Origin: Pelagimonas phthalicica
GTDB lineage: Bacteria; Pseudomonadota; Alphaproteobacteria; Rhodobacterales; Rhodobacteraceae
Length of the DNA stretch: 64,000 bases
Reading direction: 5' to 3'
Assembly (NCBI RefSeq): GCF_004364805.1
Contig: NZ_SOAP01000001.1
Coordinates: 1,736,001 to 1,800,000, forward strand
Made by a program: the position numbers and the translations under genes. The notes under the pieces are model-generated. The model saw only the letters and a list, made by a program, of their open reading frames with translations, was not told the origin of the DNA and searched no databases. The stretch's first letter is position 1; every line of letters starts with the position of its first letter. Below are positions 8,026 to 16,709 of the stretch, piece by piece.

Positions 8026-8726
8026 CAGCGGCCCTCCCGTTCGGTGCGGCCCAGCCAGTGGATGGTCAGGTTCACAAAGATTGCCAAGGCGATCAGGATA
8101 AAGCCCAGCGCCAGAGCCAGGGCAAAATCACCTTTGCCGGTTTCCAGCGCAATTGCTGTGGTCAATACCCGTGTGGCGTGGTCGATATTGCCGCCGACAA
8201 TCATGATCGCGCCGACCTCGCCAATCGCACGCCCAAACCCGGCCAAAGACGCCGTCAGCAATGCTCTGCGTGCATCCCAAAGCAACGTTGCGATTTTCTG
8301 CGTTTGCGTGACATTCATCGAAATGAGCAGATCGTGATACTCAGCCCAAAGATCGCGCAGAGATTGATGGGCAATACTGGCAATCAGCGGCACAATAATT
8401 ATCACCTGCGCAATCACCATGGCCGTGGGCGTGAACAACAGCCCCAGCACGCCAAAGGGCCCGGATCGCGACAAAAGCACGTAGACGACCAAACCGACCA
8501 CAACGGGCGGCAGGCCCATCAATGCGTTGAGAACGGCAATAACGGCGCGGCGCGCCCGAAACCGGCGCACGGCAAGCAGCGCAGCCAGAGGCAAGGCGAT
8601 GGCCGAGCCCACAAGCAATGCCCCAAGAGAGACCTGCAAGGACCGCAAGGCAATCTCGCTCAGCTCGGCATCCAGCGTTGCGACCAACCAGAAAGCGCGG
8701 GACAAACCGTCCCACAAATCCGTCAT
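8022..8726 (-). CDS. tupB: Tungstate-type ABC transporter permease
   Basis: A 234-residue inner-membrane permease with about five to six hydrophobic segments. It carries the EAA-type loop that meets the ATPase (ATLLWDARRALLTASLAGFG, then RAIGEVGAIMIVGGNI). The ATG at 8726 has a strong GGAGAGGG ribosome site; the frame continues to 8795, but that leader is non-native. It is the first gene of tupBCA. A palindrome (CAGTATgacaATACTG, 8751-8766) sits 25 bp in front of the start, at an operator-like position. Confidence 0.88.
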   Translation of the reverse strand: MTDLWDGLSRAFWLVATLDAELSEIALRSLQVSLGALLVGSAIALPLAALLAVRRFRARRAVIAVLNALMGLPPVVVGLVVYVLLSRSGPFGVLGLLFTPTAMVIAQVIIIVPLIASIAHQSLRDLWAEYHDLLISMNVTQTQKIATLLWDARRALLTASLAGFGRAIGEVGAIMIVGGNIDHATRVLTTAIALETGKGDFALALALGFILIALAIFVNLTIHWLGRTEREGRW

Positions 8727-8750
8727 TGCACCCTCTCCCTCCGTTTCGTG

Positions 8751-8766
8751 CAGTATGACAATACTG
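8751..8766. promoter_or_regulatory. Palindrome CAGTAT-GACA-ATACTG in front of tupB
   Basis: A perfect 6-4-6 inverted repeat just upstream of the tupB ribosome site, similar in shape and core sequence (AATACTGC) to the palindrome at 991-1006. It is a candidate operator for metal- or formate-dependent control. No regulator gene lies next to it. Confidence 0.35.
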
Positions 8767-8900
8767 CAGGGCCGGATACAGCGGAGATCGCACAAAAAAC
8801 ATGCCCGTTTGGTATTTTTTCAGCGCCGGATTGGGCCTTGGGTCAACTTGTCCACCTTTGACCTAAGGTTCTAGGATCACGCGGAAATTTTGTCCTTTGC

Positions 8901-8934
8901 GGGTTTGAACTTTGGCGCAGGAAAGCTCAAACCC
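8901..8934 (-). terminator. Hairpin after the sensor kinase operon
   Basis: An 8 bp perfect stem (GGGTTTGA / TCAAACCC), with further partial pairing inside the 18-base loop, lies 13 bp past the histidine kinase stop on the minus strand. There is no strong T-run, so it may be a weak terminator or an mRNA end stabiliser. Confidence 0.4.
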
Positions 8935-8946
8935 TTATACCCGACC

Positions 8947-10914
8947 TTAAGAGGCCAGCGCTGTTTCGACCTCGGCATCTGGCAAAAAGATCTGGAACTG
9001 GGCCCCGGTTTCGGTGTTGGTTGCTGATATACAGCCGCCCATATCCTGGATTGTGCCAAAGCTGATCGACAGGCCGAGCCCAGTACCCTTTCCGGGCTCC
9101 TTGGTCGTGAAGAAGGGTTCGAACAACTTGTCCAAAACATGCTCAGGAATGCCTGATCCGTTATCGGACAGTGTAATGACATGGCCATCCTTCTGGTTGT
9201 AGTCCGCCTTGAGCGAAATAATGCCTTGCTCGATGCCCGCCTCTTCGATCGCGTCGCGGGCATTGGAGATCAGGTTTAGCAACACTTGCTCAAACAAGAT
9301 TTTTTCACCCATCGCAAAGGCTTGCTCATCCGGCAAATCGATCTTGAGCGTTATGTCCAGCGTGTGCAGTTGCGTGCGCGCCAATTGCGCAACATTCGTC
9401 AGAGAGGCGGTCAGATCAATCGGATCATTTGAACCCTCTGCCTTGCGACCAAAGACACGCATCTGGTCGATGATCCGAGCGGCCCGTTCTGTCTGTTCAC
9501 CAATGCGTTCAAACTTGGCCTTGAGTTGCCCAAAGTCTGCCTTGTCGCGATCAATCCTTTTGACGCAGTTCGAGGCCGCCATCCGGATCACACCAAGAGG
9601 TTGGTTCAATTCATGTGCGATGCCCGTCGCCATTTCGCCCAAGGTCGCCATTTTGGAGGCTTGTACCAATTGGCGTTCAGACTGGCGCAGATCGGTAACA
9701 TCCTTGGCCGAGACCACTTTGCCTATCCCGTCGACATCAGTCTCAACTGTCAGCAAAATGCGGTCAGGGGCGTGGTGGATCTCCTGCGCGCCGTCGCGCG
9801 CGGCCTCGGCATAAGCTTCAAGCCAGGCCTCCTTATCTTCGATCACGCCAAACTGGCCCTGATCGCAGCCCTCACGCAGGAATTCCTCATGGGTAAACCC
9901 ACAGGTGAGGTTTTGCAGAATCGGCTGATTGAACTCTCTAAACGCCCCATTCAAAAACAGGGCTTTGCCATCCAGGCCAAAAATCACCACTTGTTCGGCC
10001 ACTTGATCAAAGGCTGATATGAGCCGCTGTTGTTCAAGTCGAGCCTGCTCAACCTTTTGCATGGCATCGCGGAAAACGACCGTGGCACGCGCCATATCGC
10101 CGATTTCATCATCACGATCCGTATCCGGCACCTCAGGCGTGCCACTATTTTCCGAAATCTCTGTCATACAGGTGACGATATCGCTGACGCGCGCCTTTTT
10201 CTCCAACAGCCTGTTGCGCTGGTCTTTCAGGATTTTTTGACCACGAGACAGGGTTTGCGCCATATCGTTAAAGCAAACCGCAGTTTCCGCCAGTTCATCC
10301 CGGCCGCGCACGTCAATATGGTGGTCCAGATCCCCGTCGGAAATCGCCCGTGCCCCTTTCTGAAGCAAATGCAACTGTCTGGTCAGAACCGTGCCAAGCC
10401 CGTAGCCAAAAATCGCCACCAAGGACATTCCCAGCACCGCAACCAACAGATTCAGGCGCAAAGCATGGGCAATTTCATTCTCGACTTTCAAAGTCGAGAT
10501 AGCCATCTCAATCGTCCCATAGGACGTGCCCTGAACAACAATTTGCGTATCAATATCAATGTGATGGTCATTGGTTGCCGTTTCGAAATCCGGGTCGCGG
10601 ACAAATGGCATGGCCAGCGCGTCGGCATCACCTGCCTCACTCAGCACAAAGCCAGACGGGCTGCGCACCCGCAGGTAAGTAATGTCTTCAGTTTCCATCG
10701 CCGTCGCGACAGTTGCGTCCAAGGTCGCAAGATCCGTGGCGATGACCGCATCAGACACCGCGTTTGCAAAGACCCGGGCCGTGGCCTCGGCCCGCTCATA
10801 GAGCTGGGTCGAGGCAGAGCCGCCGAGCGCAAATTGGTTGATACCAATCAGGATCGCCATAACGGTCAACTCGATCAGCGCAATGCCTAGGATTGTCTTC
10901 AATCGGAAGGACAT
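8947..10914 (-). CDS. Membrane-bound PAS histidine kinase
   Basis: A 655-residue sensor kinase. TM1 spans about 7-29. A periplasmic domain of about 120 residues follows, then TM2 at about 152-178 and HAMP at about 180-235 (RAISDGDLDHHIDVRGRDEL). A coiled linker leads to a PAS domain at about 305-410 (AFDQVAEQVVIFGLDGKALF). The H-box is GIAHELNQPLGVIR near 430, and the HATPase has N, G1 and G2 boxes (NLISNARDAIEE, LSDNGSGIP, GKGTGLGLSIS). Its start overlaps the end of the PhnD-like binding-protein gene by 16 bp, so the binding protein is probably its periplasmic input. Likely partners are the REC proteins upstream in the same cluster. The ligand is unknown. Confidence 0.88.
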   Translation of the reverse strand: MSFRLKTILGIALIELTVMAILIGINQFALGGSASTQLYERAEATARVFANAVSDAVIATDLATLDATVATAMETEDITYLRVRSPSGFVLSEAGDADALAMPFVRDPDFETATNDHHIDIDTQIVVQGTSYGTIEMAISTLKVENEIAHALRLNLLVAVLGMSLVAIFGYGLGTVLTRQLHLLQKGARAISDGDLDHHIDVRGRDELAETAVCFNDMAQTLSRGQKILKDQRNRLLEKKARVSDIVTCMTEISENSGTPEVPDTDRDDEIGDMARATVVFRDAMQKVEQARLEQQRLISAFDQVAEQVVIFGLDGKALFLNGAFREFNQPILQNLTCGFTHEEFLREGCDQGQFGVIEDKEAWLEAYAEAARDGAQEIHHAPDRILLTVETDVDGIGKVVSAKDVTDLRQSERQLVQASKMATLGEMATGIAHELNQPLGVIRMAASNCVKRIDRDKADFGQLKAKFERIGEQTERAARIIDQMRVFGRKAEGSNDPIDLTASLTNVAQLARTQLHTLDITLKIDLPDEQAFAMGEKILFEQVLLNLISNARDAIEEAGIEQGIISLKADYNQKDGHVITLSDNGSGIPEHVLDKLFEPFFTTKEPGKGTGLGLSISFGTIQDMGGCISATNTETGAQFQIFLPDAEVETALAS

Positions 10915-11741
10915 GTCACGCCCCCATCGCTGAGAATACCAGTCTCTTCTGCGGGCATGTTCAGCGCGCGAACATCATCCCAATCCGCATCCACACTGTC
11001 CTGAAACCCCGGCATGCCGATATTCTTGATAAGGTCAGGCCGATCCTGCGCGATCTGCATCAGGGTTGTTTTCAGGTCGTCGCCCAACGTCACTGATACC
11101 GTCTGATGCAAGGCAATGGCATGGGGCGTATAGGCGTCGGTCTCGTGAATCACCGTCAGCTGAGCGCGAATTTCCGGATCGACCGCGTTGAAGGTCCGCA
11201 AAACACCGCCTCCGCCAGCCATCAAACCCGCCGCAACGGCGCGATACACGCTGTCATGAGATTTGACATATGCAGGCTCAAAGGAAATGCCATCCTGGTT
11301 CAACCTTGCCCGTGTCAAGACACTGGCACCAAAGGCCCCAGGCGACGGAAAGGCCACCCGCTGACCATCCAGATCCGACAGGTTCTGGGCGCCGTCCACG
11401 CGGGCAACAACCAGCCCTTTCAAACGCTTGTTGGATTGGCGCAGGATTGCCCGGTAATTTCCACCTTCTGAAAACACTGCGTAATGCATCGGATTCATAT
11501 AGGCGAGGTCAAAGGCCCCTGCGTTCAGGCAAGCCTCAAATGTCGGGATATCCTTGGTGGTGCGAAACCGCACCTCTTGCCCGGTGCGCGCGCTCAACTC
11601 GCTCAAAAGGGGGCCCCACATTTGCGCCAGACGGCTTGCCGATTGTTGAGGTACGATGCCAAAGGTCAAAGGCTCGGCGGCCATGCTGGCAAGGGGAGCG
11701 ATGCTGAACACAACAGCGGCGATTGCTTTTGAGAAGGTCAT
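10899..11741 (-). CDS. PhnD/SsuA-type periplasmic binding protein (sensor-associated)
   Basis: A 280-residue exported protein with signal peptide MTFSKAIAAVVFSIAPLASMAA. The body follows the PhnD-like pattern: LTFGIVPQQSASRLAQMWGPL, FEACLNAGAFDLAYMNPMHYAVF, then RVAFPSPGAFGASVLTRARL. No permease or ATPase gene is adjacent; it lies between a REC-EAL gene and a histidine kinase gene. That points to a sensory accessory protein rather than a transporter component. The ATG at 11741 has a very good GAGGAGGTG ribosome site; the frame extends to 11846, but that part overlaps the previous gene. The name PhnD-like does not imply a phosphonate ligand. Confidence 0.82.
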   Translation of the reverse strand: MTFSKAIAAVVFSIAPLASMAAEPLTFGIVPQQSASRLAQMWGPLLSELSARTGQEVRFRTTKDIPTFEACLNAGAFDLAYMNPMHYAVFSEGGNYRAILRQSNKRLKGLVVARVDGAQNLSDLDGQRVAFPSPGAFGASVLTRARLNQDGISFEPAYVKSHDSVYRAVAAGLMAGGGGVLRTFNAVDPEIRAQLTVIHETDAYTPHAIALHQTVSVTLGDDLKTTLMQIAQDRPDLIKNIGMPGFQDSVDADWDDVRALNMPAEETGILSDGGVTCPSD

Positions 11742-11743
11742 GA

Positions 11744-13084
11744 TCACACCTCCTCTTTTGCAGAAGACTGTTTGTTCTGTGCCCAGATCAAAGCATCGTC
11801 GACCGGCAGAGGTTTGGAGATGTGATCGCCCTGAACGATGACGCAACCGTTATCCTTCAGCCATGCCAGCTCGTTTGGGTTTTTCACTCCGCGGGCATTC
11901 ACCTCGATGCCCATAGCACTGGCCAATCCGATCAGGGCGCGGGCAACGGATTGTTGCTCAGATTGCAAGTGAAAACCCTGCGCCTGGCTGAGATCCAGAT
12001 TAATCTGATCAAACCCAATCCCCTGCAATGCGGCCACATGAGAGAAATCGCAGCTGCTGTCCAGATCAATCCGCAACACCCGTTTCGGCATGCAGGCCAG
12101 GTTTTTCAGAACAACCTTTTTGTTTGGCCCGTCCAGGTCGAGCCCCGCTGGCAGTTCGAATTTCAGCTGCTCTGGTTCCAACCCGATACCAACGGCTTCG
12201 TTCACCACGTCGTCAACCGAGCCAAGCGTGTTGAGAAATTCGGGCGAGGTATAAAGCGTGATGACGCAATCATTTAACCCGGTCTTGCCGAAAAAGCTCA
12301 TGGCGCGGATGGCGGCCGAGCGAATGGCGCTGTCGACTTCTTCCTGGGCCTTGGCTTGACGTGCGAATTCCAAAATGGATTCGGCATTTTTGACTTCTCC
12401 ATCTGCATCAATCCAGCGGGCGACCGTATCAAACCCGTAAAGCTTGCCGGTGCTCAGATCGACCTGCGGCTGCAACCAGGGCAGAAGATTGCCGTTGCGA
12501 AGCGCGCGGCGGATCAGCTTGGCCTTAAGGTTCATTGAATCGGCTTGCATCTGCTCGCCCTGATCCAAGGACACCTGCTGCAAGTCGTCATTCGCCATTT
12601 TGAGCGCGCTGGCTGTCTTTTGCATTTTCTCCAGCAAGAACTCCGTCAGTTCGGTCACGGTCCGCTCTTCACCGCCACTTTGCCAAGCCGCTTCAATCGC
12701 GGAGACAAGTTCATCGGAATTGAGCGGCTTGTTCAGGAAATCAACCGCGCCGGTCAGAACCGAAGAGCGAAGTGAATCCGGATCGCCGCTAAGCACCACA
12801 AAGGACAGGCCTCGATCAGGAAACCGGGCTTGAGCACGGGAAATCAGCTGAATGCCATTATCACTTTCACCGTTTTCGTCGACGAAATGAACGTCGGTGA
12901 CTACAACCCCGATGGAAGGCGTGCGCGCCAGGATGTCGAGCGCCTTGTTAACAGATGAGGCAGCGTATGGCGTCCAACCTTCGAGATCGACAATTTCTGT
13001 GAGTTCATCCAATGCAGTTGCGTCATCTTCAACAAGAAGAACGCCAAAATCACGATCTGTTTTAAGTGCTGTCGAATTTGTCAT
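11744..13084 (-). CDS. Response regulator with degenerate EAL domain
   Basis: A 446-residue protein. An N-terminal REC domain (1-130) has the acidic pair at 20-21, Asp64 as phospho-acceptor (VVTDVHF) and Lys in FLNKPL. A coiled segment (about 140-190) leads to an EAL-fold domain (195-440). Canonical catalytic motifs are lost: the EAL signature reads GFDTVARW, the ExxE/N loop reads FELPAGLD, and AEGVE reads ARGVKN, while the fold-defining QGDHISKPLP remains. It is therefore unlikely to hydrolyse cyclic di-GMP and may bind it or a partner instead. The ATG at 13084 follows GGAGGT. The gap to the PhnD-like gene is 2 bp. Confidence 0.83.
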   Translation of the reverse strand: MTNSTALKTDRDFGVLLVEDDATALDELTEIVDLEGWTPYAASSVNKALDILARTPSIGVVVTDVHFVDENGESDNGIQLISRAQARFPDRGLSFVVLSGDPDSLRSSVLTGAVDFLNKPLNSDELVSAIEAAWQSGGEERTVTELTEFLLEKMQKTASALKMANDDLQQVSLDQGEQMQADSMNLKAKLIRRALRNGNLLPWLQPQVDLSTGKLYGFDTVARWIDADGEVKNAESILEFARQAKAQEEVDSAIRSAAIRAMSFFGKTGLNDCVITLYTSPEFLNTLGSVDDVVNEAVGIGLEPEQLKFELPAGLDLDGPNKKVVLKNLACMPKRVLRIDLDSSCDFSHVAALQGIGFDQINLDLSQAQGFHLQSEQQSVARALIGLASAMGIEVNARGVKNPNELAWLKDNGCVIVQGDHISKPLPVDDALIWAQNKQSSAKEEV

Positions 13085-13210
13085 TTCAATAACCTCCGGC
13101 TAGCGCCCCTACACCGCATACAAATGCATACCGGCCAAAAGTTTACCGAATGTTTAGAATTTTAATAAATGTAAGCACGTTTGATCGCGGGCATCGCCCT
13201 GCAAGGCGCG

Positions 13211-13567
13211 TCAGGACAGATGCGTCTCGATGATCTCGATCACGTCATCCACATCGACCGGCTTGGCAAGGCAGGCCTTGGCCCCCAGTTCCAGCGCGTC
13301 CGACCGCGACGTCTCTGCCCCGTGCCCGGAAATGACGATGATCAATCCCTTGTAATCCCGTTCCCCCAGCGCACGCAGGAAATCGAGACCACTAACCTTG
13401 GGCATTTTGAGATCTGTCACGACAACATCAAACCCCTTACCCTCCATCACCTTGAGCGCGTCGGGAACAGAATGTTCCATCGCGACATCAAATCCCTCCA
13501 GTTCCAAACTGTCGGCAAGCTCCTCACAGAGCAAAGGTTCGTCATCCACTAGCAAAACGTCAGCCAT
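13211..13567 (-). CDS. Single-domain response regulator
   Basis: A 118-residue stand-alone REC domain of CheY/DivK size: acidic residues in LLVDDEP, phospho-acceptor Asp52 (VVVTDLKMPKVSG), Ser/Thr in VISGHG and Lys102 in LAKPVD. It has no output domain. It lies 126 bp upstream of the REC-EAL gene in the same orientation and probably passes phosphate to or from the histidine kinase at 8947. The ATG at 13567 follows an AGGAGGTAAC ribosome site. Confidence 0.88.
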   Translation of the reverse strand: MADVLLVDDEPLLCEELADSLELEGFDVAMEHSVPDALKVMEGKGFDVVVTDLKMPKVSGLDFLRALGERDYKGLIIVISGHGAETSRSDALELGAKACLAKPVDVDDVIEIIETHLS

Positions 13568-13670
13568 GTTACCTCCTGATTCGTCGTCGATGTTAGCGGG
13601 AAGCTCATAACGATTACGAAAGATCGGGAGATTTGCGGGTTGGGGGCAGTGTTCTGCAGACCAAACGCAA

Positions 13671-13698
13671 AAAGGGGCTGACAGTCATCAGCCCCCTT
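13671..13698 (-). terminator. Rho-independent terminator after hemY
   Basis: The stem GGGGCTGA / TCAGCCCC with a 6-base loop, read on the minus strand, is followed by CTTTTTG. It lies 24 bp past the hemY stop. Confidence 0.85.
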
Positions 13699-13721
13699 AA
13701 AATCATCTTATAGCGCCAGGA

Positions 13722-15251
13722 TTATTTGGCAGCGGCTTCCTTGGGTTCATCCTCAAGCGTTTCCGCATCCTCGATAACCTCGGCATCCACGGTTTCAACG
13801 CCCTCGTCGGCTGACACATCGGCCTCGTCCACCGGAACAACAACCTCGGCTGACTTATCCTCCAAGGCACCAACGATCAGCGGTAGCATATTGGCGCTTG
13901 CGGGCAGAACCACCTCGGATTGCGGCGGGTTGGTCCAGGTCAACGTATCGAAGGCCGAACAGTTGGAACACAAAGGGGCCCATTCCGCATGGATCGTGTT
14001 GCAGTTGTCGCAAACCCATTGCGGACCGCGCGGCGCGGTGACCGCCTTGGCCAGCCAGCCCCGCACAACCGTGTCAGACGAGCCTTCACCGCGTTCAACA
14101 GCCGCCATGATTGCCAGAACACGCGCATCTGCATCCGTTTCCACCAAATCACCCAAAGCGCGGCGGGCCGCTGGGAAGTCTTCGGCGGCGAGGTTCAGCT
14201 CGGCGCGCAGCAATTTGTTTTCACGATCTTCCGGTTTGATGCGCAGCAGAAACTCAAAACGCTTCAGGCGCGCCTCGGCGGTTTCCTCGGGCTCAATCGC
14301 GGCAAAGGCAGCGGCCAGATCGGGGTGCGGATGCACTTCCCAGGCTTTCTTGATCACGTTGCGCGCATTGCGCTTGCGCCCTTGTTCGATGAACCCTTGC
14401 GCCGCCATCGCCGCCGCAGGAACCAGATCGGGCGAGGCTTTGTTAGCAGCAATCGCGGCTTCGACCGCCTTGGCGCGCTCGTCCCCGTCTTTGATCTCCA
14501 AAGCGGTGGACAAGGCCAGAACCGCATCGCGGCGCTTATGCACATCGCGCGGCAATGCGCCATTCTTGAGCTTGGTTGCCAATGTCTTGCGTGCGCCGAC
14601 AAAATCCTTTGACTCCGCCTGCAAACGCAAAAGGGTGTCCCCGACCTCACCATGTTTGGGTTTGATCGCAAAGGCACGTTCCGCCAGTTTCAGCGCGGTA
14701 TCCGTGTCACCACCGGCCAGCTTTTGCTTCATCAGACCGCGTACGCCCACAAACCGCGTCTGCTCATTGCCAAGCAGCTTTTTGTAAACTTCTTCGGCCT
14801 TGCGCGCGTCACCAGCCATTTCGGCCCCTTGCGCAGTCAGCAGATCAGTCAGTTCCGGGCGATCCAGATAACGCCCGGCCTTTTTGGCCTTGGCCATGGC
14901 CAGCTGACCTTCGCCGGATGCCAGCGCCATCATTCCTTCGGACAGGGCTTGATACCCGCGACGTTCGCGGTTGCGGTCAAAATAGCGGCTGAACGCGGTT
15001 TCATCCCCGTTGATCCATTTCAACACCGCAACCAGGAAACCCGCAACTTTGAACAGCACATACAGGCCGATCACCGTCACGATCAGTAGCAGAACCAGCA
15101 TGACCGGGCTCAGCGTATATTCCATGCCCATCAACGTGATCTGGGCCTGCGCCAATCCGGTGCCGTCATTCTCGATCAGGAAACCGAACCCAAGGGTCAG
15201 CGCCGCGACCAAGGCGACAAACACGACAATCTTGATAAGTGACCAAAGCAT
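13722..15251 (-). CDS. hemY: HemY family tetratricopeptide-like membrane protein
   Basis: A 509-residue protein. Two N-terminal membrane helices (about 5-28 and 48-75) are followed by the HemY N-domain (AGFLVAVLKWINGDETAFSRYF) and helical TPR-like repeats. An acidic low-complexity tail (residues 460-509) ends the protein. A small zinc-ribbon-like segment (VCDNCNTIHAEWAPLCSNCS, around 410-430) is notable, as in LapB-type proteins. Despite its name, HemY of this type has no proven enzymatic step; it accompanies haem synthesis genes. It is last in the operon hemD - mitofilin - hemY. Confidence 0.85.
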   Translation of the reverse strand: MLWSLIKIVVFVALVAALTLGFGFLIENDGTGLAQAQITLMGMEYTLSPVMLVLLLIVTVIGLYVLFKVAGFLVAVLKWINGDETAFSRYFDRNRERRGYQALSEGMMALASGEGQLAMAKAKKAGRYLDRPELTDLLTAQGAEMAGDARKAEEVYKKLLGNEQTRFVGVRGLMKQKLAGGDTDTALKLAERAFAIKPKHGEVGDTLLRLQAESKDFVGARKTLATKLKNGALPRDVHKRRDAVLALSTALEIKDGDERAKAVEAAIAANKASPDLVPAAAMAAQGFIEQGRKRNARNVIKKAWEVHPHPDLAAAFAAIEPEETAEARLKRFEFLLRIKPEDRENKLLRAELNLAAEDFPAARRALGDLVETDADARVLAIMAAVERGEGSSDTVVRGWLAKAVTAPRGPQWVCDNCNTIHAEWAPLCSNCSAFDTLTWTNPPQSEVVLPASANMLPLIVGALEDKSAEVVVPVDEADVSADEGVETVDAEVIEDAETLEDEPKEAAAK

Positions 15252-15263
15252 GTTTCGTGACCC

Positions 15264-16682
15264 TTACTGCTTGTTCAATTCCTGGGCGAGCGTGGCAGCC
15301 GCCGCCAGCGCATCCTTGCGCAGCGCGGCCTGTGCCAGCCAATCACCCAATTCCGCCTGCGCTGCCTCGGGCAGAGCGGTGAGTTCCGTGGTTGCTGTTT
15401 CCAGATCACCGGATTTCACAGCGGCTTCGGCGCGGGACAGGACGGCATCCGCATCATTGCCCTCACGGGGCGTGACCGAGCGCGCGCCAAGCTGGCTTTG
15501 CAAGAAGCTGGCAAAGCCGCCACCGCTTTCTTCGCCGCTATCTCCACCCGACTTGCGCGCCACAGCCAAAGCCTTGCGCGCGACATCCGGGAAGGACGTG
15601 GTCAGGCTGGCCAAGGTTGGCACACCGTCAGCGGCAACAGCTGACAGTGCTTCGGGAACTGCGACACCGTTTTCGCCCAGAACCGCCAGGGGTTCGGCAA
15701 AGGATTTGCCCGACTGCACCAGAGAGGTGACTTGCGCCAAGGCAGCGCGGCTGGCAGCCAGCGTCGCTTGCGCCTTGGCATTGCTTTCAGCGGCAACCGC
15801 ATCCGCAGCCATCTTTTGAATCTCAACCTTTTGCGCATCAAGGGCGGCTTGTTGGTCGGTGATGGACTTGCGCAGCGCGTCAAGCTCACGTTCGTAAGCG
15901 GCAATGGATTCAGGTGAAACCGCACCGGAAAGCGGAGCCTTTTCGATCGCGGTCAAGCGGCTGTCAAACCCGGCCAACTCGTCACCCATCGCCTTAAGCG
16001 TCGCTTCGGTGCCCGAAATCGAATCCTCGATCCCGGCAATGGATGTGGTCACTGGGGTCAGATCGATGATCCCCACAGCCTTCTTGGTCTCGTCAACCTG
16101 GGTCACAAGCGTGGCGATCTGTTCGCCTTGTGTTTTGATCGCGGTGCGGGCCTCGGCCTCAAACGGGTTCGGCTCTTCGGCTGGGCCAAAGGGCAGTTGA
16201 ATATCGGTGAACTGAGCGGCCCCGAAACCCAGAGCTGCGGCAACAACACCGCCAAGCGCGGTGGACATAAAGCCGCTTTTCTTTTCGACAGTGGTCTCGC
16301 GGATGATCTGCGGTTCCGCAGCGCTGGTTTCCTCAGCCGGCTTACCCTCAACCACCTCTTCAACAGGGTCCTCCGGCGCAGCCTCGGCTTCAGTCTCGTC
16401 CAAGTCCTCGATGGTTTCCTCGGCATTATCCTCAAGCTCGGCCGCGTCAGTCACATCCTCATCGGCACTATCCGCAGCAAGCTCTTCTTCGCCAACATCC
16501 GCCTCTTCCGGCAGCTCAGCCGTGTCTTCGGCAACATCCTCTGCAACGATATCATCGGACGTGTCAGCAGCGTCTTCAATCAGATCTTCTGCGACGGCCT
16601 CAGCTTCGGTTTCGACTGTCTCCACAATCTCTTCGGCCTTGGACTGATCCTTGTCAGTCTTATCCTTTTTGGACTTTGCCAC
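15264..16682 (-). CDS. Mitofilin (Mic60-like) inner membrane protein
   Basis: A 472-residue protein. A short Lys/Asp-rich start (VAKSKKDKTDKDQSK) is followed by about 110 very acidic Glu/Asp/Ala residues. One transmembrane helix is near residues 138-158 (FMSTALGGVVAAALGFGAAQF). A long Ala/Glu coiled coil (about 190-330) leads to a C-terminal mitofilin signature region. Alphaproteobacterial mitofilins are the bacterial relatives of Mic60, which shapes mitochondrial cristae. I chose the GTG at 16682, eight bases after AAAGGGTGG; a TTG at 16700 is also open. It is separated from hemY by 12 bp and from hemD by 27 bp. Confidence 0.82.
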   Translation of the reverse strand: MAKSKKDKTDKDQSKAEEIVETVETEAEAVAEDLIEDAADTSDDIVAEDVAEDTAELPEEADVGEEELAADSADEDVTDAAELEDNAEETIEDLDETEAEAAPEDPVEEVVEGKPAEETSAAEPQIIRETTVEKKSGFMSTALGGVVAAALGFGAAQFTDIQLPFGPAEEPNPFEAEARTAIKTQGEQIATLVTQVDETKKAVGIIDLTPVTTSIAGIEDSISGTEATLKAMGDELAGFDSRLTAIEKAPLSGAVSPESIAAYERELDALRKSITDQQAALDAQKVEIQKMAADAVAAESNAKAQATLAASRAALAQVTSLVQSGKSFAEPLAVLGENGVAVPEALSAVAADGVPTLASLTTSFPDVARKALAVARKSGGDSGEESGGGFASFLQSQLGARSVTPREGNDADAVLSRAEAAVKSGDLETATTELTALPEAAQAELGDWLAQAALRKDALAAAATLAQELNKQ

Positions 16683-16709
16683 GTTCCGCCACCCTTTCAA
16701 AACACCCGA

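Noticed and set aside
8058-8861. 267-codon open frame on the plus strand opposite tupB
   Set aside because: The composition (Gln/Arg/His-rich) is that of antisense to a membrane protein, and tupB has motifs and a ribosome site.
10899-11741. PhnD-like protein as part of phosphonate uptake for the PhnY/PhnZ-like pair
   Set aside because: It is about 10 kb away, has no permease or ATPase next to it and overlaps a sensor kinase gene, so a sensory role is more likely.
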